Positions 1-8,670 of a stretch of 64,000 bases of DNA are shown piece after piece. The position numbers were made by a program, and so were the translations under genes. The notes beneath the pieces were generated by a model that saw only the letters and a list, made by a program, of their open reading frames with translations, was not told the origin of the DNA and searched no databases. Origin of the DNA: Paenibacillus thalictri (GTDB lineage Bacteria; Bacillota; Bacilli; Paenibacillales; NBRC-103111). The stretch is from positions 239,570-303,569 of the forward strand of contig NZ_SIRE01000010.1 of assembly GCF_004307995.1 (NCBI RefSeq). Direction: 5' to 3'. The first letter of the stretch is position 1; each line of letters opens with the position of its first letter.

Positions 1-5
1 GTTAG

Positions 6-3000
6 TTACTTCGTGAATTTAACGACGGAAGAAGGCTTGGATTCTCCCGCATCGTTGACGGCCGTCACTTGATAGAAGCCGTTATACGAGACGGAATAAT
101 AATTGAACTCAAGGGCTTCCGTAGCTTCACCTAACTTCGTAAAGGCACCCGTATCTTTGTCGTTAAAATAGACGACGTATTTCTTTACCTTGTCTTTAGC
201 TTCATTAGGGTTCCAGGTGAGCTGTATGCCTGCGCCTACAGCATGTACGCTGAACCCCGCCGGTGCTGCGGGAGGCGCTTTAGGCGGTTCTTTGTCGACG
301 GCAGACGGTTGAACCGGCGTAGGCAGTCCATCCTTCTTATCGGTGCCGTTATTTCCTGTGGTTCCGTTGTTTCCGTTAATTCCATTATTGCCGGTGCTGC
401 CATTGTTGTTCGGATTGCTCGGATCACCTGGTTTGCCCGGAATAGCTGGCGTATCCCCAGGTGTTAAGAACAACGGATCGACGGAAGAACCGTCCGTATA
501 AGATGCCTTGCTTGGCACGGATTCATTGCCGGCTACATCAACTGCAGTTACATAATATCCGTATATTCCCGCGCCGGAAATTGGATCGGTTAGTTTCGCT
601 TCCTGATCGGCTTTAATAGATTGGCCCGTCAATACTTGGAAGTTCTCGTGGTTGCTTGAACGATAGATCCGGTAACCAACTACATCTTCGCTTCCGCTGG
701 CCTGAAAGGTCAGCGTATTGCTGTTGCCGCTGCGGGTAACGACCACAGTTGTCGGAGGCGCCGGAGGTTTGCCGTCGTCTGTACGCGGATCTTCCTCTGT
801 AGGCGCATCGTCTTCGTAATCGGTCGGTTTGTAGCGGTCGATCGAACGGCGGCGGTCCGGAGGCAGTTTGCCTTGAATTTCAGATATTTCTTTCAGCAGT
901 GAACTGACGGACTTCTCACGGCGCACGACGGTTCTTTCATCAACAAATTCCGCAGGAGTTGTCTGCTTGGCGATATAGTTGATGTCATTGTAGCTAATGA
1001 TTGGCAGCTTCACGTACATATTGTCTTCTTCCGTAGGAATGAAGTTTTTATTGAAGATATCCGTCACCAGCTTGCGGGCTTTGGTTGTTGCTTCGCTTGG
1101 CAGCTTGCCGGATACGCTGGACACTGTCATGTCCACGATACCGGGAGGCCGCACAAATTTCTTAGTTTCGAACAAATCCGGCTGCTTATTGATGGCGGCA
1201 TCCATCGCGAGCGCCCAAATGTCTTTGGCGCGGTTGGTGCCTCCGGTTGCTTTGCTCAGCTTGTAGACCGGAGAATCATATCCGATCCATACGCCCATCG
1301 TAATATCCGGCGAGTAGCCCATAAACCAAGCATCGGCGTCATCTTGCGTCGAACCGGTCTTGCCGACGACAGGAACTTTCCCGTAATGTTTAAATTTGCT
1401 CATGATGTCGGTCGCCGTACCGGATGTAATGACGGTTCTCATCATATCGGTCATGATGTAAGCCGTTTCTTCGGAGAAAGCGATGGTCGGCTTATTGTCG
1501 TGTTCGTATACGATTTTTCCGTTGGTGTCCGTTATTTTGCGGATGATATAAGGTTCGTTAAAGACGCCTTTATTGGAGATGGCAGCATACGCGCCAGTGA
1601 GCTCTTTTACCGAAACCCCATACTTCAGACCGCCGATAACACCCGTTTGTGCAACATAATCGTCTTTGGTAATGGAAGTGATGCCGAGTTTTTTGGCGAA
1701 TTCCCATGCTTCCTTAATGCCCACAACATCCAAAAACAGCTTGATCGCCGGAATGTTGTAGGATTGGTTTAATGCGCGTCTTGCCGTAATGAGGCCGTGA
1801 AACCCTTCATCCCAGTTTTCGGGGATATGGTATCCAACCTTTGTCCCATCTTTTAAAATGACGGGCACATCGTCGATAATCGAGGCCGGGCCGATTGCTC
1901 CCTTATCGATTGCCGGGAGATACGCTGCAATCGGCTTCATGGTCGAGCCGGGCTGCCGCAGCGATTGCGTCGCGTGATTCAACTGCTGCTGATAGAAGTT
2001 GCGGCCTTCGATCATGCCCAGAATGGCGCCGGTTTTACTGTCGATCATAATTCCGCCGACCTGTTCCGGGCCCTTGGCAGGGTTTTTCGGGTCGTCAGGC
2101 GAGAATAACTTGGAATTATCGGCAATTTCTCTGAACGAATCGTAAATCGGCTTATCGATTGTCGTATAGATCCGGTAACCGCCACGCAGCAATTGCGCTT
2201 GGGCATTTTTGAGCGCTTCGTTATACTTCTCCGGAGAAGCTTGTGGATCAAGCTTGGGATCCTGAGCTTTAAGCAGTGCTTTGGAGGCTTCTTTCTCCAC
2301 TTCCATCATCAGATAAGGATACGTCGAGTATGCTTTTTCCTCCGACGGGGCAAGCGATTGCTTTAAATCGAATTGAAGCGCGTCCTGATACTGCTGCTGA
2401 TTGATTCTGCCTTCTTCCAACATCCGTCTCAGTACGAGCTGCTGCCTTGTGGAGGCCCGCTTAAAAGCGGCTCCGTCAAATTCGCCTTTGCTCGTAAAAG
2501 CGGAGTAATTGCTCGGCTGCTGCGGCAGTCCGGCCAAATAAGCGGCTTGGGCGGTGTTCAGCTCCTTCAGATCGTCAATGTTGAAAATCCCTTTTGCTGC
2601 CGCTTTAATGCCATACAAGTTATATCCGGATGAACCGTTTCCATAAGGAATCTTATTTAAGTAGGCCAGCAAAATTTCGTCCTTGGACATCAGGCGTTCC
2701 ATCCGCAAGGCAAGAAACAGCTCTTTGGCTTTACGGCTGTCTTCCTTGTCCAGCGTCAGATACACTCTTCGCGCGAGCTGTTGTGTAATCGTGCTGCCGC
2801 CGGTTTGTATCGGCTTGTGCAAGATTTTTTGATAAACGGCACGCAGCGTTGCCTTCATGTCGATGCCGTGGTGAGTGTAGAAATCGTTGTCTTCAATGGA
2901 AAAGACGGCGTCGATGATCGACTGCGGGATATCCTGAAGATCGGCCAGACGGCGGTCTTCCTCCGAGCGAAGCTGGCCCACGACAGTATCATCGTTAAAA

Positions 3001-3248
3001 TATACGAATCCGGTAATGGCGTTTTCGTTCATTTTGGCAACCATTTCTTCTTTCGTACGGACCGGCTCGTCCTTTACCATGGATGCTACATATCCGGCGG
3101 CGACCCCTCCTCCAAGTACTGCAGCGACGAATCCGGCAATAATCAGCCATTTGATACTATGGTATGTATACCTTAGAAGCAGCAGGGCAATCTGTTTTTT
3201 GGTTTTTGACCGTTTTTTCTGATTCTCCTGATTTTCCTGTTTTTCCAT
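6..3248 (-). CDS. Class A penicillin-binding protein (PBP1A family) with two FN3 domains
   Basis: Bifunctional peptidoglycan synthase: glycan polymerisation and peptide cross-linking outside the membrane. The 1080-residue product has a Lys-rich cytoplasmic start, one membrane anchor (about 33-53), a GT51 domain with catalytic Glu119 (SIEDNDFYTHHG), and a transpeptidase domain with STMK (Ser435), SYN (496-498) and KTGS (630-633). The C-terminus adds a fibronectin type III domain (about 828-920), an Asn/Gly/Thr-rich linker (about 940-972) and a second FN3 domain (about 987-1080), which makes it longer than simple PBP1 proteins. The ATG at 3248 is chosen because GGGAGG lies 10 bases upstream; an in-frame start 63 codons earlier would run through the tyrS promoter region. 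The gene is divergent from tyrS. Which PBP1 paralogue it is cannot be decided here. Confidence 0.95.
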   Translation of the reverse strand: MEKQENQENQKKRSKTKKQIALLLLRYTYHSIKWLIIAGFVAAVLGGGVAAGYVASMVKDEPVRTKEEMVAKMNENAITGFVYFNDDTVVGQLRSEEDRRLADLQDIPQSIIDAVFSIEDNDFYTHHGIDMKATLRAVYQKILHKPIQTGGSTITQQLARRVYLTLDKEDSRKAKELFLALRMERLMSKDEILLAYLNKIPYGNGSSGYNLYGIKAAAKGIFNIDDLKELNTAQAAYLAGLPQQPSNYSAFTSKGEFDGAAFKRASTRQQLVLRRMLEEGRINQQQYQDALQFDLKQSLAPSEEKAYSTYPYLMMEVEKEASKALLKAQDPKLDPQASPEKYNEALKNAQAQLLRGGYRIYTTIDKPIYDSFREIADNSKLFSPDDPKNPAKGPEQVGGIMIDSKTGAILGMIEGRNFYQQQLNHATQSLRQPGSTMKPIAAYLPAIDKGAIGPASIIDDVPVILKDGTKVGYHIPENWDEGFHGLITARRALNQSYNIPAIKLFLDVVGIKEAWEFAKKLGITSITKDDYVAQTGVIGGLKYGVSVKELTGAYAAISNKGVFNEPYIIRKITDTNGKIVYEHDNKPTIAFSEETAYIMTDMMRTVITSGTATDIMSKFKHYGKVPVVGKTGSTQDDADAWFMGYSPDITMGVWIGYDSPVYKLSKATGGTNRAKDIWALAMDAAINKQPDLFETKKFVRPPGIVDMTVSSVSGKLPSEATTKARKLVTDIFNKNFIPTEEDNMYVKLPIISYNDINYIAKQTTPAEFVDERTVVRREKSVSSLLKEISEIQGKLPPDRRRSIDRYKPTDYEDDAPTEEDPRTDDGKPPAPPTTVVVTRSGNSNTLTFQASGSEDVVGYRIYRSSNHENFQVLTGQSIKADQEAKLTDPISGAGIYGYYVTAVDVAGNESVPSKASYTDGSSVDPLFLTPGDTPAIPGKPGDPSNPNNNGSTGNNGINGNNGTTGNNGTDKKDGLPTPVQPSAVDKEPPKAPPAAPAGFSVHAVGAGIQLTWNPNEAKDKVKKYVVYFNDKDTGAFTKLGEATEALEFNYYSVSYNGFYQVTAVNDAGESKPSSVVKFTK

Positions 3249-3350
3249 TCCCAAAAGTTCCTCCCATCCGCTCCCATTATAACATAAAGCCCGTTTGATG
3301 CACATGTGCGTTCCCGCTTGCGGCAAGAAGATTTGCGTTGCGTCACTTGT

Positions 3351-3379
3351 TTGACAACTTTGGTCCGGTATGGTATAAA
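3351..3379 (+). promoter_or_regulatory. sigma-A promoter of tyrS
   Basis: TTGACA (3351-3356) and TATAAA (3374-3379) are separated by 17 bases, nearly consensus. Transcription would start near 3386, just before the T-box leader. Confidence 0.85.
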
Positions 3380-3385
3380 CGTTTT

Positions 3386-3694
3386 GGATTCTAATCTCAT
3401 ATGGATTAAAGCGTTGATGGACATCAGTAACCCGCAAGACGATTGTTGCAGAGAGCCGGCGGAGGGTGCAAGCCGGTACAAGCTTGAAGGGTGAATTACC
3501 GTCCGGAGCAGCGAAAGCGAAAGCGTTATTCGCGGTATGAACCGCAGCAAGTAGCTTTTTGCCGGGAGCAGCCCGTTACGAGCAATGAAGTGAAAACATG
3601 CACATTTCCCCGTTTACGCGGCGGATTGCTGTTTTAATTAGGGTGGTACCGCGAGTGAGGCCTTCTCGTCCCTTTGTGACGGAAGGCTTTTTTG
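3386..3694 (+). promoter_or_regulatory. Tyrosine T-box leader of tyrS
   Basis: The leader contains the T-box sequence GGGTGGTACCGCG (3641-3653) that pairs with the CCA end of uncharged tRNA, followed by a terminator. Upstream are stem I features, AGTAA near 3426 and AGAGAGCCGG near 3450. The specifier triplet can be read as TAC at 3497-3499, inside GAATTACCGTCCGGAGC, the usual position before the specifier stem closes. TAC is a tyrosine codon and matches the downstream gene. Uncharged tRNA-Tyr should favour the antiterminator and raise tyrS expression. The specifier was placed by motif position, not by folding. Confidence 0.92.
3659..3694 (+). terminator. T-box attenuator terminator
   Basis: GCCTTC and GAAGGC arms (with an inner GTC/GAC pair) are followed by a run of T at 3688-3693. 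It follows the T-box directly, as expected for the competing terminator. Confidence 0.85.
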
Positions 3695-3720
3695 CTGCAA
3701 TTTTTAAACTGAAGGAGAAG

Positions 3721-4986
3721 ATGAACACAATGAACATTTTGCAGGATCTTGAATTTCGCGGCTTGATTCATCAAGCGACGGACAGGGAAGGTCTCGAAAA
3801 AAAGCTGAGCGAAGAACGCGTGACCTTGTATGTCGGATTCGACCCGACCGCAGACAGCTTGCATATCGGCAGCCTGCTGCCCATCTTGTGCTTAAGAAGG
3901 TTCCAGCAGGCGGGGCATATTCCGATTGCGCTGGTGGGCGGCGGTACCGGCTTAATCGGTGATCCGAGCGGGAAAGCCAACGAACGGACGCTGAATTCGA
4001 AAGACATCGTCGACGAGTGGACGGAGAAGCTGAGAAAGCAGTTATCGCGTTTTCTCGATTTTGATGCTGCGGGAAACCCGGCGCAAACGGCCAACAACTA
4101 CGATTGGATCGGTTCGTTAAACGTCATCGATTTTCTCCGCGATGTTGGCAAATATTTCTCCGTGAACTATATGCTGGCCAAAGATTCGGTTGATTCCCGG
4201 CTGGAGAAGGGGATCTCGTTTACGGAGTTTAGCTATCTGATTTTGCAAGCATATGATTTCTACAAGCTTAACCAAGAAAGAGGTTGTTCGCTGCAGCTCG
4301 GCGGAAGCGATCAGTGGGGCAACATTACCGCGGGCCTGGAGTTGATGGGTCGTACGAACGGGGCGAAAGCGTACGGATTGACCTTGCCGCTGGTTACCAA
4401 AAGCGACGGAACGAAGTTCGGCAAAACCGAGTCCGGTACGATCTGGCTGGACGCCGCCAAAACATCGCCGTACCAGTTCTATCAATTCTGGATTAATACG
4501 GATGACAGCGATGCCGTCAAGTTCCTGAAATATTTTACATTCTTAAATGAGGCGGAAATCGCCGAATTGGAACAGAAGCTGAAGGATCAGCCGGAAAAAC
4601 GGGAGGCGCAGCGCCAGCTCGCCAAAGAAGTGACCGAGCTCGTACACGGAACCGAGGCGAGAATTAGCGCGGAAAATATTACTGCGGCGTTATTCAGCGG
4701 CGACGTGACGCAATTGACCCAGCAGGAGATGGAGGAAGCGTTCAAGGACGTTTTGTCCGTGGAAGTGCAGCAAAGCGAGATTCCGCTGATCGATTTGCTG
4801 TTGGAAGTGAAGGCGGCGCCTTCGAAGCGCCAGGCGCGCCAGGATATCGAAAGCGGGGCCGTCTATATCAATGGGGAGCGGACCAGCGGCTTGGATAAAG
4901 TTATTACCGAAGCGGATCGCCTTCATGGTAAATACGTGGTCGTCCGCCGCGGCAAGAAAAATTATTATTTGGCTAAGTTTGATTGA
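3721..4986 (+). CDS. tyrS: Tyrosyl-tRNA synthetase
   Basis: Charges tRNA-Tyr with tyrosine in the cytoplasm. The product of about 421 residues matches the usual 418-424 of bacterial TyrRS. It has the class I signature HIGS near the N-terminus (FDPTADSLHIGSLLPI), the KFGKTESG form of the KMSKS loop, and a C-terminal S4-like RNA-binding domain (SKRQARQDIESGAVYINGE). AAGGAG at 3712-3717 lies 3 bases before ATG 3721 and 12 before the in-frame ATG 3730, so either could be used; 3730 would give a start much like that of other TyrRS proteins. The gene is controlled by the T-box leader. A duplicated hairpin-rich repeat begins two bases after its stop codon. Confidence 0.97.
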   Translation: MNTMNILQDLEFRGLIHQATDREGLEKKLSEERVTLYVGFDPTADSLHIGSLLPILCLRRFQQAGHIPIALVGGGTGLIGDPSGKANERTLNSKDIVDEWTEKLRKQLSRFLDFDAAGNPAQTANNYDWIGSLNVIDFLRDVGKYFSVNYMLAKDSVDSRLEKGISFTEFSYLILQAYDFYKLNQERGCSLQLGGSDQWGNITAGLELMGRTNGAKAYGLTLPLVTKSDGTKFGKTESGTIWLDAAKTSPYQFYQFWINTDDSDAVKFLKYFTFLNEAEIAELEQKLKDQPEKREAQRQLAKEVTELVHGTEARISAENITAALFSGDVTQLTQQEMEEAFKDVLSVEVQQSEIPLIDLLLEVKAAPSKRQARQDIESGAVYINGERTSGLDKVITEADRLHGKYVVVRRGKKNYYLAKFD

Positions 4987-4987
4987 T

Positions 4988-5231
4988 CCCCCTCAATCCC
5001 CCAAGGGGGACTCCCGGGCGTTCAGGCACCCCGGGACCCCGCACGGTAGAGCGGCTATGTGCCTCGAGCCCGCGCCAGTCGTGCCGCTTATCGCTGACGC
5101 TTAAGCTGGCACTCCGCGCTTAACGGTGGGCGGAGTGATGCGTGGAGCGGCTGTGTGCCTCGGGCTCGCGCGAATGGTGAGCCCTTGCTGTCGCTTCGCT
5201 TAGCATTGGGCTCACCCGCGCCTTTTGTTCG
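4988..5231. repeat. 244-bp GC-rich repeat unit, copy 1
   Basis: This segment recurs 255 bases further on with only about two differences. It holds several potential hairpins: CCCCCAAGGGGG at the start, CCCGGG arms a few bases later, and a perfect 9-bp inverted repeat GGTGAGCCC (5176-5184) / GGGCTCACC (5208-5216). A 28-base motif beginning GGAGCGGCT and containing GTGCCTCG occurs twice inside the unit. No reading frame with a ribosome binding site or a recognisable product crosses it, so it is probably the 3' untranslated part of the tyrS transcript or a repetitive element. Confidence 0.9.
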
Positions 5232-5242
5232 TGGGTATGCAG

Positions 5243-5486
5243 CCCCCTCAATCCCCCAAGGGGGACTCCCGGGCGTTCAGGCACCCCGGGACCCCGCACG
5301 GTGGAGCGGCTATGTGCCTCGAGCCCGCGCCAGTCGTGCCGCTTATCGCTGACGCTTAAGCTGGCACTCCGCGCTTAACGGTGGGCGGGGTGATGCGTGG
5401 AGCGGCTGTGTGCCTCGGGCTCGCGCGAATGGTGAGCCCTTGCTGTCGCTTCGCTTAGCATTGGGCTCACCCGCGCCTTTTGTTCG
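5243..5486. repeat. 244-bp GC-rich repeat unit, copy 2
   Basis: Near-identical direct copy of the preceding unit, separated from it by 11 bases. The differences noticed are A to G in the GCACGGTRGAGCGG part and A to G in the GGGCGGRGTGATG part. The near identity points to recent duplication or gene conversion. It ends about 50 bases before the terminator shared with rpsD. Confidence 0.9.
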
Positions 5487-5533
5487 CACGAGCGCATACT
5501 TACTCAAAAGTACACCCAAAACTACAACCAACA

Positions 5534-5575
5534 AAAAAGCCTTGGCTTCGCTTTTCAGCGGGCCAAGGCTTTTTA
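5534..5575 (-). terminator. Bidirectional terminator between tyrS and rpsD
   Basis: AAAAAGCCTTGGC (5534-5546) pairs with GCCAAGGCTTTTT (5562-5574). It has a T-run on either strand, so it can end rpsD on the minus strand and the tyrS transcript on the plus strand. Confidence 0.88.
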
Positions 5576-5578
5576 ATA

Positions 5579-6178
5579 TTAACGGCTGTAAAACTCGACG
5601 ATTTGTTTTTCGTCGATTTCTTGAGGAAGCTCAGCGCGCTCCGGCAAACGGATGAATTTGCCTTCCATGGAGCTGTCGGAGAATTCCAGGTAAGCCGGCA
5701 AGTAGTTGCGGTTAGCAAGAGCTTCTTTAACGGAACCTTGGTTGCGGCTTCTTTCGCGCAAGCTGATAACGTCGCCTGTGCTAACAAGGTAAGAAGCGAT
5801 ATCCACTTTTTTACCGTTAACAGTCACGTGACCGTGAGCTACGAGCTGACGAGCGCCCGCACGGGAGTTAGCCAGACCCAAACGGTATACAAGGTTGTCC
5901 AGACGGCTTTCAAGCAAAATCATGAAGTTTTCGCCGGCGATACCTTGCATATGGGAAGCTTTGTCGAACAGGTTGCGGAATTGTTTTTCGTTCAAGCCGT
6001 ACATATGGCGAAGTTTTTGTTTTTCTTGCAATTGAACGCCGTAGCCGCTCAATTTTTTGCGTTGTCCTGGACCGTGTTGTCCTGGAGGGAAAGGACGTTT
6101 CAAATCTTTGCCGTTTCCGCTCAGGGAAATGCCGAGGCGGCGGCTTAACTTAAATTTAGGACCTGTGTAGCGTGCCAT
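5579..6178 (-). CDS. rpsD: 30S ribosomal protein S4
   Basis: Primary 16S rRNA-binding protein that helps start assembly of the 30S body. The 199-residue length and start [19 protein letters not shown] are typical, as are [11 protein letters not shown] and the S4 RNA-binding domain ([12 protein letters not shown] through [19 protein letters not shown]). It is the Cys-free form of S4, without the N-terminal zinc knuckle. The gene stands alone with a strong promoter and a leader of about 200 bases. In B. subtilis rpsD is also monocistronic and regulated by its own product. The ATG follows AAAAGGAGC by 10 bases. Confidence 0.98.
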   Translation of the reverse strand: MARYTGPKFKLSRRLGISLSGNGKDLKRPFPPGQHGPGQRKKLSGYGVQLQEKQKLRHMYGLNEKQFRNLFDKASHMQGIAGENFMILLESRLDNLVYRLGLANSRAGARQLVAHGHVTVNGKKVDIASYLVSTGDVISLRERSRNQGSVKEALANRNYLPAYLEFSDSSMEGKFIRLPERAELPQEIDEKQIVEFYSR

Positions 6179-6375
6179 GTATAAACTTGCTCCTTTTTAG
6201 TTGGTTTTGGTTTTGTAATGACTCGGGTGAAGCATGTGCTCGATTGTCCAACGGCTTAGCCGATCATCCGGGAAAGTTCAGCCGCTGTCCCGGTGCGGAC
6301 AAATCAGTGAGGGTGACACAGGCTTCCACCAAACATACTCCTGCATAATGCTTTGGAGGATGTTTATTCTCGACT
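6179..6375 (-). promoter_or_regulatory. Long rpsD leader, probable S4 autoregulatory RNA
   Basis: About 195 bases separate the predicted transcription start from rpsD. The minus-strand RNA can form several stems, for example CCGGGA with TCCCGG and GTCC with GGAC around 6240-6310. Bacillus rpsD is repressed by S4 binding to its leader, so the same role is inferred here from gene identity and leader length. The structure itself was not verified. Confidence 0.5.
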
Positions 6376-6381
6376 TCTAAT

Positions 6382-6409
6382 TTTATAAGATGAACTTAGG
6401 CATTGTCAA
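6382..6409 (-). promoter_or_regulatory. sigma-A promoter of rpsD
   Basis: On the minus strand TTGACA (6404-6409) and TATAAA (6382-6387) are 16 bases apart. Beyond it, 6410-6560 is AT-rich intergenic DNA in which I could not settle on a promoter for the rightward gene. Confidence 0.8.
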
Positions 6410-6581
6410 GTAAAATGCTCCAATGATTAAATGCTTTTTTGGACGAGTGAAGTTCTGTGATCATGAATATTTTAAGTATGTTTGAATACGATAATTATAG
6501 TGCAACTTTTATAGTTTCATAGTATCATTAATATTAACATATTTTGGGCGTAAATTTTTGATGTTGAAAAGAGGCTGCCGG

Positions 6582-8558
6582 ATGGGCGAACTCGAGCGAT
6601 CGATTTTTAATAAACATGAGGACCGCTCCCAAATCCAGGACACTTTAGCAACAGAGGTCTTAAACGGGCTGCAGCCTGAGATGGCGGTTGAAGCGTTTGA
6701 ATTGTGCATCACCAAACTGCCGGATATGCTTGTGCACGATTACAGCATGTTGATCTTATGCGATTCCGCTGGTAAGCGACTTGTTTATCACCTGGTCAAT
6801 AATTCCCATGATGATTCCGTGCTGCTGAGATGCGAAGATTGGGGCGTCGCGACAATCGGCCGGAACGCCGCATCGGTGAGTTTGGAAACGGCCGAACCGG
6901 CCGTTGTTGCATTTCATGAGCACGGATCGGAACGTCTCGCGAATATGCAATCGTGTGCAGCGCCTATCGTCCAAAACGGCACACTTGAAGCCGTGTTATT
7001 GATAATAACGCATAAGAAGACCGGGCGGGAGCAGCTGATCGGCGGGCTGGAGAATGTTAAAGCGCTGTTTTTATGCTGTTTGGAACTCGCTCAGGAACGA
7101 AAGCGCAGCCGTGAGCTGACAACGCTTCATGAGTCGAGTTATTTGGATGCCGGCAAACGCGATTTGCTGTTTCAGACTGCCAAAAAACTGCTTTCCCTGA
7201 TTGATGTGGATCACGTGCTGACGGAAATGATCGACAATGTGAAAAAGCTGTACCCTTCCGCGCAGGTCGATTTGTTTCTGACGCAAGATAAACATAACTC
7301 CAAGCTTCCGGTGAAGCCGCTTAATTTCTCCAGAGCGGGGGACGACATCTGCACCCGCTCTTTTATGGAAGGGCAGCTTCTTTACGAAATGAGCGAGGCG
7401 GGAGGAATCGCCGGAGGGAGCGCTGTTGCCGCCACCATCGCCGCACCGCTGACAGGGAAGCAGGGGGTGTACGGCGTATTGCGTCTTGGGTTAACCACGG
7501 ACATGCTCGATTCGACGGACATTCAGCTGATTTCGATGCTGGCGGATACGGCGGGAACCGCATTTGAGAATGCGATTCTTTACGAGCAATCGAACCTGCT
7601 TGTCGGCGAGTTGCGGCTGATTAACGAAATAACCAAACGCCTGAACCAGAGCTTGAGGTTAAACGAAATTTTTAATTTCGCGATGTCCGAGCTTATTCAA
7701 ATATTCGGGGCGGATTTTTGCTGTATTTTGCAGCTGGACAAGGAAAATGAAAGGCTGGTCGTACAAGCCAGCAATCTTCCGGCGTTGTTCAACGAGATTT
7801 TCAAGATGGACTATGGCTTCTCCGGCATCGTTTATGCCACCAAGGAGCCGATTATCATATCGGATTATTGGACCAATCCGAAGGTCACTTCCAAACTGAT
7901 GGAGGTAACCAACGCCCGCTCGCTGCTGGCTTCCCCGATTATGGTGAACGGCGACGTAGTGGGTGTCGTGCTGGTCGCTCACAGCAAGCCGCATTTCTTC
8001 TCGTACGATAACTACAAGCTGCTTCAGGTGCTGAGCGGTCATGTAGGTCTGGCCATCACAAACGCTTCGCTGCATGCCGAAGTGCGGCGTATGGTCATCA
8101 CCGACAATTTGACCGGCATGTATGTAAGGCATTATTTAGACGAGCAAGTCAGCGTGCATCAGAAAAAAGATTTCTGCGGATCGTTGATCCTTGTCGACAT
8201 CGATCATTTTAAACGCGTCAACGATACGTACGGTCATCAGATCGGCGACAAAATTTTGATTCAGGTGAGTCAAATCATGAAGTCGAGCATTCGCGAAAGC
8301 GATATTGCCGCCAGGTGGGGCGGGGAAGAGCTGGCGATTTATTTGCCGGGCGTGACAATCGAACAGACGGTCCGTATTGCAGAACGCATCCGGACCCGGG
8401 TTCATACGGAAACCGATCCTCAGGTGACCGTATCCTGCGGCGTCTCCGAGTGGAATTGGCAGGACGACAAGATCAGCGTGGAAACGTTGTTTTACAAGGC
8501 CGATATGGCTTTGTACGAAGCGAAAAACAGCGGGCGCAATCAAATCAAAGTAGGCTGA
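6582..8558 (+). CDS. GAF-domain diguanylate cyclase (GGDEF)
   Basis: Predicted cytoplasmic c-di-GMP synthase with a sensory N-terminus. Of 658 residues, about the first 490 look like two or three GAF-type modules (the clearest at roughly 355-490, with SLLASPIMVNGDVVGVVLVA). The last 160 form a GGDEF domain. The active site reads RWGGEEL near residue 579, an accepted GGEEL variant, and RESD five residues before it fits the RxxD product-inhibition site. DIDHFKRVNDTYGHQIGD is the usual metal and substrate region. No membrane segment is visible. ATG 6582 is preceded by AGAGG 8 bases upstream; in-frame TTG 6558 and ATG 6561 lack such a site. The ligand is unknown. Confidence 0.9.
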   Translation: MGELERSIFNKHEDRSQIQDTLATEVLNGLQPEMAVEAFELCITKLPDMLVHDYSMLILCDSAGKRLVYHLVNNSHDDSVLLRCEDWGVATIGRNAASVSLETAEPAVVAFHEHGSERLANMQSCAAPIVQNGTLEAVLLIITHKKTGREQLIGGLENVKALFLCCLELAQERKRSRELTTLHESSYLDAGKRDLLFQTAKKLLSLIDVDHVLTEMIDNVKKLYPSAQVDLFLTQDKHNSKLPVKPLNFSRAGDDICTRSFMEGQLLYEMSEAGGIAGGSAVAATIAAPLTGKQGVYGVLRLGLTTDMLDSTDIQLISMLADTAGTAFENAILYEQSNLLVGELRLINEITKRLNQSLRLNEIFNFAMSELIQIFGADFCCILQLDKENERLVVQASNLPALFNEIFKMDYGFSGIVYATKEPIIISDYWTNPKVTSKLMEVTNARSLLASPIMVNGDVVGVVLVAHSKPHFFSYDNYKLLQVLSGHVGLAITNASLHAEVRRMVITDNLTGMYVRHYLDEQVSVHQKKDFCGSLILVDIDHFKRVNDTYGHQIGDKILIQVSQIMKSSIRESDIAARWGGEELAIYLPGVTIEQTVRIAERIRTRVHTETDPQVTVSCGVSEWNWQDDKISVETLFYKADMALYEAKNSGRNQIKVG

Positions 8559-8588
8559 CGGACGGGCTAGGCGACGTTCGTTTTTTTA
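8558..8588 (+). terminator. Terminator after the GGDEF gene
   Basis: ACGGACG and CGTTCGT arms (one G-U pair) are followed by seven T. The hairpin begins at the last base of the stop codon. Confidence 0.6.
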
Positions 8589-8670
8589 TGCCGTTTTTGC
8601 AAAAGATATGCTTCTGCATAACCGTTCCGCACCCCGGAAACCCTAACCACAGAAAGGGCGGGGACATGAC

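Noticed and set aside
4871..5534. Several short frames (60-81 codons) across the tandem repeats after tyrS
   Set aside because: They lack ribosome binding sites, arise from repeated GC-rich palindromes and give no recognisable protein.
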